Source of the DNA: an uncultured Mycoplasmatota bacterium | GTDB lineage: Bacteria; Bacillota_I; Bacilli_A; RF39; UBA660 | Length of the DNA: 7,008 bases | NCBI GenBank assembly: GCA_946613765.1 | Contig: CAMOFW010000038.1 | Location: forward strand, 1 to 7,008 | Direction of reading: 5' to 3' | Shown here: positions 1 through 5,778 of the stretch, piece after piece | How positions within the stretch are numbered: the first letter of the stretch is position 1 | How the letters are laid out: every line of letters begins with the position of its first letter | Translations under genes and position numbers: made by a program | Notes under the pieces: model-generated | The model's database searches: none | Told to the model about the DNA's origin: nothing | Seen by the model: only the letters and a program-made list of their open reading frames with translations

Positions 1-272
1 TTATCAAATTCTTCATAATATATTTTTTTAAATTCATCAAAACTAACTTTTAAATTTAAATCTTTTTTCATTTCTTCAAAAACTATTTTAAATTCTTCTT
101 CATCTTTAATCTTACCTAATTTATATTTACCCAATTGAGTAAACATTCTACCTTCAAAATTACATCCACATCTTTTAAATAAATTATCAAATGCATCATA
201 ACAATTATAACCAGTGGTATGAGCTTCAACTATATTACCCCAATCAAATAATATTAACTTATTAACTTTCAT
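1..272 (-). CDS. HAD-superfamily hydrolase, N-terminal part (cut by window edge)
   Basis: About 90 codons are visible and the 3' end runs off the left edge. The protein opens MKVNKLILFDWGNIVEAHTT. A hydrophobic strand leading into FDWGN is the HAD motif I region: the first Asp (residue 10) would be the nucleophile, and the second motif Asp is replaced by Gly, as in the FDxGNV variant of YihX-like phosphatases. The rest of the visible part is rich in Lys, Glu and Phe and probably forms the helical cap of a subfamily-I HAD enzyme. Motifs II to IV lie outside the window, so the substrate cannot be named; a small phosphorylated metabolite is the usual target. An in-frame ATG two codons upstream (276-278) is possible. 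I prefer 270-272 because GGTGAT ends 4 nt before it and overlaps the upstream ATG. It follows the MATE-kinase terminator and has its own extended -10 promoter. Confidence 0.75.
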   Translation of the reverse strand, partial: MKVNKLILFDWGNIVEAHTTGYNCYDAFDNLFKRCGCNFEGRMFTQLGKYKLGKIKDEEEFKIVFEEMKKDLNLKVSFDEFKKIYYEEFD

Positions 273-276
273 ATAC

Positions 277-282
277 ATCACC
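277..282 (-). promoter_or_regulatory. Ribosome binding site deciding the HAD gene start
   Basis: Minus-strand GGTGAT matches the 3' half of the AGGAGGTGAT anti-SD complement and sits 4 nt before the ATG at 270-272. The alternative ATG at 276-278 overlaps this site, so the downstream ATG is the better start. Confidence 0.5.
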
Positions 283-288
283 ATTCAA

Positions 289-297
289 ATTATATCA
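289..297 (-). promoter_or_regulatory. Extended -10 promoter of the HAD gene
   Basis: The minus strand reads TGA-TATAAT, a perfect -10 hexamer (289-294) with the TGn extension (295-297). No good -35 lies 16-18 nt upstream, where the sequence is occupied by the preceding terminator; TTGTTT at 309-314 would leave only a 14-nt spacer. Extended -10 promoters can work without a strong -35. The expected start point is near 282, giving a leader of about 10 nt with the SD at its 5' end. The motif and downstream spacing are the same as in front of lepB. Confidence 0.6.
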
Positions 298-308
298 AAA
301 TATAATAA

Positions 309-335
309 AAACAAGTAGTAATAAACTACTTGTTT
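309..335 (-). terminator. Intrinsic terminator of the MATE-kinase gene
   Basis: The minus strand has a perfect 10-bp stem (AAACAAGTAG / CTACTTGTTT; arms 326-335 and 309-318) with a 7-nt loop, followed by a T-rich tail running TTATTATATTTT. The TAG stop codon (326-328) forms the last three bases of the ascending arm. The HAD -10 element starts about 15 nt beyond the stem. Confidence 0.8.
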
Positions 336-2287
336 ACAATTAACTTGATAGTATTTGCTATATCTTCAACAGACATTTTATCACTATTAAAACATAAATC
401 ATAATTATTCATATCATTTAAATCACTATTAGTATAATATTTATAATATTTATTTCTATCTTTATTAATCTTTCTAACTGTCTTTAAAGCATCTTTTTTA
501 TTTAATCCAAAATATTTAATAGCTCTTTTAACTTTACCTTCTTCACTATTATAAATAAATACCTTTAATACATTCTTATTATCTTTTAAAGTATAATTAG
601 CACATCTACCAACAATAACACATGATTCTTTTGCTAACTTCTTAACTACTTTTTGTTCACTTAAGAATATTAAATCATTATTATTATCTTGATAATTTAA
701 TGTTTTCTTTTCATCTTGTGATTCAATATAATCTTTAGTTAAACCACTCTCTTTAGCAGTCATAGATATTAACTCTTTATCATAAAAATTAATACCTAAA
801 GAATCTGCTAAAAGTTTACCAACAAATCTACCACCAGATCCATATTCTCTTTGTATAGTAATAACTATATTCTTGTTATTAACTTTGTGTTTATTAACAG
901 CTTCCTCTTGTTCTTCCACTCTATCTTTACTTAATATTTTATATTCTGATCTAAAGACAAATATAGCTAAAATAAATGTAATAATATCTGCAATTAAACC
1001 AGCATATAAAACACCATATAGTCCTTGATTAAATACTAATGATAGAATTAATGATATTGGTATTAATAAAATAATTTGTCTAGTAAATGCAAGCATTGTA
1101 GCTTTAAATACTTTACCTAATGATTGTAATAGTACAGATGTAGTCATTTCTAAAGCATTAAGTCCACATACTAATATAAAACTATGACACATTAATCTAC
1201 CAAATTCCATACATAACTCATAAGTTACATCACTTTTCTTAACAAATATACCTAATATTTGTTCTGGAAATATAACAAATAAAATATTAAATATAATACC
1301 AACACTAAAGTTAACAATTAATACTTTCTTTAATACTTCTTGTACTCTTAGTTTATTACCTGCACCATAATTAAATCCGATTATTGGTTGAGCTCCAATA
1401 GATATACCTATAACAGTACTAATATATAAACTATTAACTTTAGATATAATTCCATATACTGATAAAGGTATATCAGCACCATATATAGATGATGCACCAA
1501 ACTTAGTTAATACATTATTCATAAATATAAATAATATTAATACAGTAGCCTGAGTAATAAATGATGATAAACCTAAAGATAATATTCTAAATATATTCTT
1601 ATCTAATTTAAAATCACTTCTATTTAACTTAACACTCTTTAATTTAAATAAATATCTAATTGCAATACCACAAGATATTATTTGACCAATAATTGTAGCT
1701 AATGCTCCACCTTTAACACCCATATTAAATCCAAAGATAAATACAGGATCTAATATAATATTAATAATAGCACCAATAACTAACATCATCATAGAATACT
1801 TAGGAGCACCATCTGCTCTAATAGTATTAGCAAGTGATGAATAAAAAATCATAAATGGTGCACCCATAACAATTATTCTTCCATAATCAATTGCATAAGA
1901 ATAAACATTATCTGTACATCCAAATAATCTAATTAATATTGGTAAAAAAATATAAGCTAACAAACTTAAAATAATAGATGCAACTATAGTTAAAGTAATA
2001 ACTTGTCCAACACTCTTAGCAGCTTCATCCTTTTTACCTTCACCTAACTTTAATGATAGATTAGCAGCACCACCTGCGCCAATTAAACTAGCAATGGCAT
2101 TTAAAATGATAACAAGTGGAAATAATACATTAGTAGCAGCATTACCAAGTGTACCAACGCCTTGACCAATAAATATTTGATCAACAATATTATATACTGA
2201 GTTAATTAATGAACTAATAACACATGGAAGTGCAAAAGCAAATAATAACTTAGATATATTATCTTTTCCTAAATCTAATTTTTTCAT
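326..2287 (-). CDS. MATE-family efflux transporter fused to a cytidylate-kinase-like domain
   Basis: The protein has 653 residues in two modules. Residues 1 to about 450 are a full MATE transporter of the MepA/DinF-like type, with about 12 hydrophobic segments. Family landmarks are the N-terminal NSVYNIVDQIFIG (residues 29-41), IRADGAPKYSM (156-166), INIILDPVFIFG (175-186) and GAQPIIGFNYGAGN (298-311). Such proteins sit in the plasma membrane and expel cationic drugs or metabolites in exchange for Na+ or H+. After a charged linker (about 450-472), residues 473-653 match the cytidylate-kinase-like family (Cytidylate_kin2): a P-loop-like REYGSGGRFVGK (480-491), NFYDKELI (500-507), CVIVGRCANYTL (556-567) and the C-terminal RNKYYKYYTN (611-620). 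The kinase part should face the cytosol; its substrate is unknown. The frame is open across the junction, with no start codon or SD placed there for a separate kinase gene. SD GAAGGAG (2297-2303) lies 9 nt before the ATG. Confidence 0.9.
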   Translation of the reverse strand: MKKLDLGKDNISKLLFAFALPCVISSLINSVYNIVDQIFIGQGVGTLGNAATNVLFPLVIILNAIASLIGAGGAANLSLKLGEGKKDEAAKSVGQVITLTIVASIILSLLAYIFLPILIRLFGCTDNVYSYAIDYGRIIVMGAPFMIFYSSLANTIRADGAPKYSMMMLVIGAIINIILDPVFIFGFNMGVKGGALATIIGQIISCGIAIRYLFKLKSVKLNRSDFKLDKNIFRILSLGLSSFITQATVLILFIFMNNVLTKFGASSIYGADIPLSVYGIISKVNSLYISTVIGISIGAQPIIGFNYGAGNKLRVQEVLKKVLIVNFSVGIIFNILFVIFPEQILGIFVKKSDVTYELCMEFGRLMCHSFILVCGLNALEMTTSVLLQSLGKVFKATMLAFTRQIILLIPISLILSLVFNQGLYGVLYAGLIADIITFILAIFVFRSEYKILSKDRVEEQEEAVNKHKVNNKNIVITIQREYGSGGRFVGKLLADSLGINFYDKELISMTAKESGLTKDYIESQDEKKTLNYQDNNNDLIFLSEQKVVKKLAKESCVIVGRCANYTLKDNKNVLKVFIYNSEEGKVKRAIKYFGLNKKDALKTVRKINKDRNKYYKYYTNSDLNDMNNYDLCFNSDKMSVEDIANTIKLIVNK

Positions 2288-2319
2288 ATAACTTTACTCC
2301 TTCATAAAACAACTTTGTA

Positions 2320-2349
2320 AGTATAACACAAAATAAAAAAATGTGTAAG
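2320..2349 (-). promoter_or_regulatory. Promoter of the MATE-kinase gene
   Basis: The minus strand reads TGT-TATACT, an extended -10 (hexamer 2320-2325) with one mismatch to TATAAT. A weak -35, CTTACA (2344-2349, four of six matches), stands 18 nt upstream. The -35 overlaps the end of the HD-gene terminator hairpin. The expected start point is near 2313, so the leader is about 25 nt, too short for a riboswitch. Confidence 0.55.
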
Positions 2350-2367
2350 CATTTTTTCACATTTTTT
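2336..2367 (-). terminator. Intrinsic terminator of the HD-domain gene
   Basis: The minus strand has a 10-bp stem (AAAAAATGTG / CACATTTTTT; arms 2358-2367 and 2336-2345) around a 12-nt loop, with more T residues after the descending arm. The stem has only three G-C pairs, so it is weaker than the others here. The TAA stop (2366-2368) overlaps the outer base of the ascending arm. Confidence 0.6.
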
Positions 2368-2926
2368 ATATTCCTCTTTTTAAGGTATTAGTTAATTTAT
2401 CAATATCATTAACTTGATAATGATATTTACTACTTTGGGCTAATACATCAGCCTTTTTTAATACAAATAAATTAGATATATTATCATAACCAATCTTATC
2501 AACTATATCTAATATTAAATTATCACTTTTAGAAAAATCAACATCATGATAATAAATTAAATATGATATATCTTTTGCAAGTTCACTATTTAAACCATAC
2601 TTTTTAGCAAACCCTTCAAATATTTTTTGAGACTCTTCCCAATGCTTAGGAAAATGTCCATTACCTAATTCATCCTCAAAATATGTTATTGGCTTACCAA
2701 TATCGTGAAATAATGCAGCCAATCTTAATTCAATTTTCTTAGGTACATTATCAACAACATGTAATGTATGTTCATAAACATCATATATATGATATTTACT
2801 ATTTTGATCAAATCCTTTACATTCATTAAGTTCAGGAATCATATTAAAAACTTTATCTTCATTTTCCTTAATAAGAATACTAGGTTTATCACTTAGAAGT
2901 ATTTCAAATAATTCATCTAAATTCAT
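2366..2926 (-). CDS. Stand-alone HD-domain phosphohydrolase, CCA-adding-enzyme HD type
   Basis: A 186-residue, probably cytosolic protein. Residues 28-95 closely resemble the HD region found at the C-terminus of bacterial CCA tRNA nucleotidyltransferases: MIPELNECKGFDQ (29-41), YHIYDVYEHTLHVV (45-58), LAALFHDIGKP (69-79) and the GHFPKHWEES stretch (90-99). The metal ligands expected for an HD phosphohydrolase are visible: H53, H74-D75 (the HD pair), H91/H95, H127-D128 and D160. In CCA enzymes this domain has 2',3'-cyclic phosphodiesterase and phosphatase activity, so a nucleotide or RNA-end phosphohydrolase is the likely role; the substrate is not determined. There is no nucleotidyltransferase head, and the gene has its own promoter, SD (GAGGTG, 2932-2937, 5 nt before ATG) and terminator, so it appears to be a genuine free-standing gene and not a broken cca. 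Confidence 0.82.
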   Translation of the reverse strand: MNLDELFEILLSDKPSILIKENEDKVFNMIPELNECKGFDQNSKYHIYDVYEHTLHVVDNVPKKIELRLAALFHDIGKPITYFEDELGNGHFPKHWEESQKIFEGFAKKYGLNSELAKDISYLIYYHDVDFSKSDNLILDIVDKIGYDNISNLFVLKKADVLAQSSKYHYQVNDIDKLTNTLKRGI

Positions 2927-2946
2927 AATAACACCTCGGTAGATAT

Positions 2947-2975
2947 ATTATAAAACAAAAAAGTAGAAATATCTA
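2947..2975 (-). promoter_or_regulatory. Promoter of the HD-domain gene
   Basis: A perfect -10, TATAAT (2947-2952), with a weak -35, TAGATA (2970-2975, four of six matches), at a 17-nt spacer. The -35 lies inside the ascending arm and loop of the preceding terminator hairpin. The expected start point is near 2940. The -10 is convincing; the -35 is tentative. Confidence 0.5.
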
Positions 2976-2980
2976 CTTTT
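2959..2980 (-). terminator. Intrinsic terminator of the rhodanese/thioredoxin-like unit
   Basis: The minus strand has a perfect 9-bp stem, AAAAGTAGA / TCTACTTTT (arms 2972-2980 and 2959-2967), with a TATT tetraloop and a T-rich tail (TTGTTTTATAAT) that runs into the next promoter. The TAG stop codon (2973-2975) is within the ascending arm. Confidence 0.8.
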
Positions 2981-3428
2981 CTAAATAAATATACTTTTCT
3001 AACCAATTTTTAAATGCATCAACATTTTGATACTTATCTACATCATTATTATTATCAGCATCTAAATAGGCTACTATTTTATTATTAGATATAATCATAA
3101 CACTAGGTGCATATTTAACTGTTTTATAAAATGATGTTGTCTTAAATTGTTCATAATTTATAGATAATATCCCTATATTATAATCTTCTGAAAACTTTTG
3201 AAATATCTTATCACATGGTATAGTAAAACTACAATAATTGTTATAAGTATATAATATATACTTTTTATTTATTAACCCATCTACTTGATCACTAGTAATT
3301 TCACTAAATGAATTATTATTATAATACTCATCACTTAAATAAAATCTATCATCTTTCGTAATAACTATATATACTGTAGAAACAATAATAACTATAAATA
3401 CTATTGCTGTAATTATTCTATTCTTCAT
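2973..3428 (-). CDS. Membrane-anchored thioredoxin-like protein
   Basis: A 151-residue protein. Residues 4-23 form one strong transmembrane segment after a short MKNR start, predicting N-in/C-out topology with the soluble domain outside. The soluble part resembles a thioredoxin fold: a beta strand (YILYTYNNYC, 57-66) leading to a Cys, a helix, a second strand (NIGILSINY, 84-92), then the KYAPSVMIISNNKIVAYLDA segment whose Pro108 sits where the cis-Pro of thioredoxins is expected. There is no CXXC: C66 and C72 are separated by five residues (CSFTIPC). It could still bind substrate thiols or form one disulfide, but classical thioredoxin activity is doubtful. The ATG overlaps the TAA of the rhodanese-like gene by one base (TAATG), implying translational coupling; AAGGG stands 7 nt upstream. 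The family assignment rests on the fold pattern and is moderately sure. Confidence 0.72.
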   Translation of the reverse strand: MKNRIITAIVFIVIIVSTVYIVITKDDRFYLSDEYYNNNSFSEITSDQVDGLINKKYILYTYNNYCSFTIPCDKIFQKFSEDYNIGILSINYEQFKTTSFYKTVKYAPSVMIISNNKIVAYLDADNNNDVDKYQNVDAFKNWLEKYIYLEK

Positions 3429-4114
3429 TATTGAACCCTTGTTAAATTATCAAAATCTATATTATGATAATTTACCTTCCAAAAATCATATACATCTTTA
3501 CCATTAACTGTTCTTTTGATTTCTACCTTGTTATTACCTTCATAATTCCAATATCCACCAACATTATATATTCTATCTTTATTCCAACCAAGTGCTACAA
3601 GTAAGTTTTTAGTCATACCAGCATAACCTCCACCACCACACATTAAGAATATATTTTTATCCTTAGGAAATAAATATTCTAATATTGATAATGATTCTTC
3701 ATAATTAGCAGTATATGTTCCATCTTCATTTTGTTTGAATAATGTTTTACCAGAATAAGCTTTACCAACAGCTTCAGGTAATCCTTTAACTTCAGCTAAA
3801 TATGGGTATGGAATAACTTCAAAACCTTTAACATAACCACTAAGGTATGAATCTCCACCAATAGCCTCATAATTAGCAACATCCTTTAACATTCTCATAT
3901 CTCTATAGACACTATCTTCTCTTGCTAAATATTGATCAATATTAGATTCATTAATATTCTTATCAATACCTAACATACCTCTTTCACCACCAGTTACTTC
4001 ACTTACTGGTAATTCACATAATCCATCACTTTTATTTAATAAAGTATATCCAAAAAATAAACCCATACAAACAAATATTACAGCCATAACAATTGTTACA
4101 ATTTTTTCTTTCAT
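3428..4114 (-). CDS. Membrane-anchored rhodanese-like protein
   Basis: A 228-residue protein. Residues 5-25 form a hydrophobic anchor after MKEK, so the rest is probably outside the membrane. C16 inside it does not follow a lipobox ([LVI]xx with G/A/S before Cys), so I do not call it a lipoprotein. The soluble part fits a rhodanese domain: YLAREDSVYRDMR and DVANYEAIGGDSYLSGYVKG (62-97) resemble its first half, with an insertion in the middle, and FLMCGGGGYAGMTKNLLVALGW (156-177) is the active-site loop and following helix, with C159 as presumed persulfide-carrying Cys. IYNVGGYWNYEG (182-193) matches the usual end of the fold. Rhodaneses transfer sulfane sulfur or sense it; the acceptor is unknown. 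It is the first gene of a two-gene unit with the thioredoxin-like gene. SD AAGGA (4121-4125) lies 6 nt before the ATG. Confidence 0.8.
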   Translation of the reverse strand: MKEKIVTIVMAVIFVCMGLFFGYTLLNKSDGLCELPVSEVTGGERGMLGIDKNINESNIDQYLAREDSVYRDMRMLKDVANYEAIGGDSYLSGYVKGFEVIPYPYLAEVKGLPEAVGKAYSGKTLFKQNEDGTYTANYEESLSILEYLFPKDKNIFLMCGGGGYAGMTKNLLVALGWNKDRIYNVGGYWNYEGNNKVEIKRTVNGKDVYDFWKVNYHNIDFDNLTRVQ

Positions 4115-4140
4115 GAGTATTCCTTCTTTCTTTAAAATGT

Positions 4141-4146
4141 ATTATA
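4141..4146 (-). promoter_or_regulatory. -10 element of the rhodanese/thioredoxin-like unit
   Basis: A perfect TATAAT on the minus strand; the overlapping register TGT-TATATA (4143-4151) gives an alternative extended -10. No convincing -35 is seen; TTACTT at 4164-4169 (17-nt spacer) is poor and overlaps the lepB terminator. The expected start point is near 4134. Confidence 0.5.
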
Positions 4147-4159
4147 TAACACAATAATT

Positions 4160-4190
4160 AAAAAAGTAACTAAACTTGTAGTTTAGTTAC
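4160..4190 (-). terminator. Intrinsic terminator of lepB
   Basis: The minus strand has a perfect 11-bp stem, GTAACTAAACT / AGTTTAGTTAC (arms 4180-4190 and 4166-4176), with a loop of three bases (or five if the closing pair is open), followed directly by six T (4160-4165). The lepB TAA stop (4183-4185) is inside the ascending arm. Confidence 0.88.
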
Positions 4191-4665
4191 CTAATTTAAA
4201 GTGATTAAATGGAAATATAATACTATTAGTTTTACCTAATATATTTTCTTTCTTAACAGGTCCAAATACCCTACTATCTAAAGAATTATTTCTATTATCT
4301 CCCATAACAAAGTATTCATCTTCACCTAATATATACTCTTTAAAATCCTCTGTTTTACCATTAGCATGTATATCTTCATATTCTTCATTATTAACATAAA
4401 TAATACCACTAACACACTTAACTTTTTCACCAGGTAAAGCAATAACTCTTTTAATTAATTTTTCATCTTTTTTATTAAATACTACAACATCATTTCTTTG
4501 ATAATTCTTATCAAATAATACTAACATCATAATATCACCATCATATAAAGTATTATTCATAGATGGTCCATCAACTCTAACTGGAGTAACAATAAAACAT
4601 CTAATTAATATTACAACAGCTATAATTATTAAATATGGTATTAACTCCTTAACAAATTTATTCAT
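4183..4665 (-). CDS. lepB: Type I signal peptidase
   Basis: The product cleaves N-terminal signal peptides from exported proteins at the outer face of the membrane. From the ATG at 4663-4665 it has 160 residues: one N-terminal transmembrane anchor (about 8-25), then the conserved boxes in order. VDGPSMNNTL holds the catalytic Ser (residue 35), KLIKRVIALPGE the general-base Lys (residue 72), and GDNRNNSLDSRVFG (about 122-135) is the conserved box E. Short length and a single anchor are typical of Gram-positive SipS-type enzymes, and this is at the compact end. A GTG three codons upstream (4672-4674) is in frame but lies within the SD AGGTGA, so I choose the ATG. The gene begins 22 nt after the phosphatase stop, with no terminator between, so cotranscription is likely in addition to its own promoter. 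Genes such as the rhodanese-like one are not evident substrates, as they look anchored. Confidence 0.95.
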   Translation of the reverse strand: MNKFVKELIPYLIIIAVVILIRCFIVTPVRVDGPSMNNTLYDGDIMMLVLFDKNYQRNDVVVFNKKDEKLIKRVIALPGEKVKCVSGIIYVNNEEYEDIHANGKTEDFKEYILGEDEYFVMGDNRNNSLDSRVFGPVKKENILGKTNSIIFPFNHFKLGN

Positions 4666-4670
4666 ATCAT

Positions 4671-4676
4671 TCACCT
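4671..4676 (-). promoter_or_regulatory. Ribosome binding site deciding the lepB start
   Basis: Minus-strand AGGTGA ends 5 nt before the ATG at 4663-4665. The in-frame GTG at 4672-4674 is part of this SD and has no SD of its own at a sensible distance, which argues for the ATG start. Confidence 0.65.
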
Positions 4677-4681
4677 ATAAA

Positions 4682-4690
4682 ATTATATCA
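4682..4690 (-). promoter_or_regulatory. Extended -10 promoter of lepB, overlapping the phosphatase stop codon
   Basis: TGA-TATAAT on the minus strand: a perfect -10 (4682-4687) whose TGn extension is the TGA stop codon of the phosphatase gene (4688-4690). No clear -35 is seen. The expected start is near 4675, within the SD region, giving a leader of about 10 nt. Because the unit is AT-rich, a chance TATAAT is possible, but the same module precedes the HAD gene with identical spacing. Confidence 0.5.
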
Positions 4691-5719
4691 CATTTTTATT
4701 AATTTTTTTACCTTATTTTCTTTTAAATACTTCCTATATTCATTTAATTCATCATCATCAATTTTTAATATACTTTGATTATAAAAATAATAACCATCAA
4801 TAATTTGATTAAATCTATTAAATATTAATATTCTAAGTTTATTATCTAATATTTCAACTAGTGGTACATGATCATATCTAGCTATTTTACTTCTATGCCT
4901 TTCTTCTACACTATCCCAAGACAAAGTTCTCCAATCCAAATCAGGATTATAATTATCTTCTTCATAATAACAATCTAATCTACCAACATATCTAGCAGAT
5001 CCACCATCAATATTTAATACGTTATCTTGACTATCATATTTAAATCCTGGTTTGTCAAAATTAGGAGTATGACCCACTATTGAAAAATACTTATCATTAC
5101 CATATCTTCTAACGACATGTTTAAAATATGGATCTCCAACTCTAGCCCATGTATATAAAAATACTAAATCATCTAAAGAATAAACATAATCACGGAAATA
5201 ATTCTCTTCTTTATAATATGCTATAGTATCACGAATCTTTAAATCACAATTATCTTTTACTTCTCTAGGACACATAGCATGCGATAAAACTATATTTTTA
5301 CCATTAATAGTTTCATCAAATTTATGGTATACATTTAATGTAGATAAATAATCACATATTACCATTTGTTCATCAAAAGTAACCAAATCTTCTAAAGTAA
5401 CAGCTGTAACATTACCACCATAATCTAACCATACATCATCTAAAGAATAAAATGATTTATTGTACTTTAATCGTTTAGATGCATTATACATCATAAATTC
5501 ATGATTTCCCGCTATATACTCTATTTTAAAACCTATATTATTAGTTATTCTCTTATAAACATCAAGTAACATTTCACCTGAACCAAAACCTCTGTCAATT
5601 AAATCTCCATTAATATATAAAGTAACATTATCATTACTATCCACATTATTTAAATAATTAATAATTGAAAAATAAACCTTATCATTACCATGTAAATCGC
5701 TTACTATAAAATTTCGCAT
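4688..5719 (-). CDS. PPP-type metallophosphatase
   Basis: A 343-residue, apparently cytosolic calcineurin-like phosphoesterase of the PPP subgroup (bacterial Ser/Thr protein phosphatase or symmetrical Ap4A hydrolase relatives). The full set of metal and phosphate ligands is visible in order: SDLHGN (7-12, D8 and H10), GDLIDRG (38-44, D39 and R43), GNHE (71-74), LSHAMCP (145-151, H147) and VGHTPN (215-220, H217), followed by NIDGGSARYVGRL (237-249). These families hydrolyse phosphoproteins or dinucleoside polyphosphates with two divalent metals; which applies here cannot be read from the motifs. Residues after about 255 form a C-terminal extension I do not recognise. It has a strong promoter, SD AAGGAG (5726-5731) 6 nt before the ATG, and leads into lepB without a terminator. 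It ends with TGA, supporting the standard genetic code. Confidence 0.88.
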   Translation of the reverse strand: MRNFIVSDLHGNDKVYFSIINYLNNVDSNDNVTLYINGDLIDRGFGSGEMLLDVYKRITNNIGFKIEYIAGNHEFMMYNASKRLKYNKSFYSLDDVWLDYGGNVTAVTLEDLVTFDEQMVICDYLSTLNVYHKFDETINGKNIVLSHAMCPREVKDNCDLKIRDTIAYYKEENYFRDYVYSLDDLVFLYTWARVGDPYFKHVVRRYGNDKYFSIVGHTPNFDKPGFKYDSQDNVLNIDGGSARYVGRLDCYYEEDNYNPDLDWRTLSWDSVEERHRSKIARYDHVPLVEILDNKLRILIFNRFNQIIDGYYFYNQSILKIDDDELNEYRKYLKENKVKKLIKM

Positions 5720-5740
5720 TTAAAACTCCTTGGGATTAAC

Positions 5741-5768
5741 ATTATACCACAAAAAAAATTAAGGTCAA
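5741..5768 (-). promoter_or_regulatory. Promoter of the phosphatase-lepB unit
   Basis: The strongest promoter in the window by match: -35 TTGACC (5763-5768, five of six), a 16-nt spacer, and a perfect extended -10, TGG-TATAAT (hexamer 5741-5746). The -35 is formed by the loop and first three bases of the descending arm of the rplS terminator. The expected start is near 5734, just upstream of the SD. Confidence 0.75.
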
Positions 5769-5778
5769 ACCTTAATTT
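5751..5778 (-). terminator. Intrinsic terminator of rplS
   Basis: The minus strand has a perfect 10-bp stem, AAATTAAGGT / ACCTTAATTT (arms 5769-5778 and 5756-5765), with a TTG loop, followed by five more T (5751-5755). The rplS TAA stop (5772-5774) is in the ascending arm, and the next promoter's -35 lies in the loop and descending arm. Confidence 0.85.

Noticed and set aside
309..335. Inverted repeats as ends of a mobile element or recombination sites
   Set aside because: Each repeat differs in sequence, has a T tail and sits at a gene's stop codon, which fits intrinsic terminators.
850..940. Two separate genes (MATE and kinase) joined by a sequencing error
   Set aside because: The linker is in frame and continuous, with no stop, no start codon and no properly placed SD for a separate kinase gene.
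2366..2926. Remnant of a broken cca gene
   Set aside because: It has its own promoter, SD, ATG and terminator, intact metal ligands, and upstream sequence ends in another gene's terminator, with no nucleotidyltransferase remnant.
3428..4114. Lipoprotein signal in the rhodanese-like protein
   Set aside because: Neither C16 nor C33 has the small residues required at the lipobox positions.
4160..4210. Riboswitch or attenuator in front of the rhodanese-like gene
   Set aside because: The hairpin lies upstream of the predicted -10 and contains the lepB stop codon; it is the lepB terminator.
4672..4674. GTG start for lepB, giving 163 residues
   Set aside because: The GTG lies within the SD AGGTGA of the in-frame ATG at 4663-4665 and has no SD of its own at normal distance.
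4688..4690. TGA read as Trp (Mycoplasma code)
   Set aside because: TGA ends the phosphatase right before the lepB SD, and Trp in these genes is encoded by TGG.
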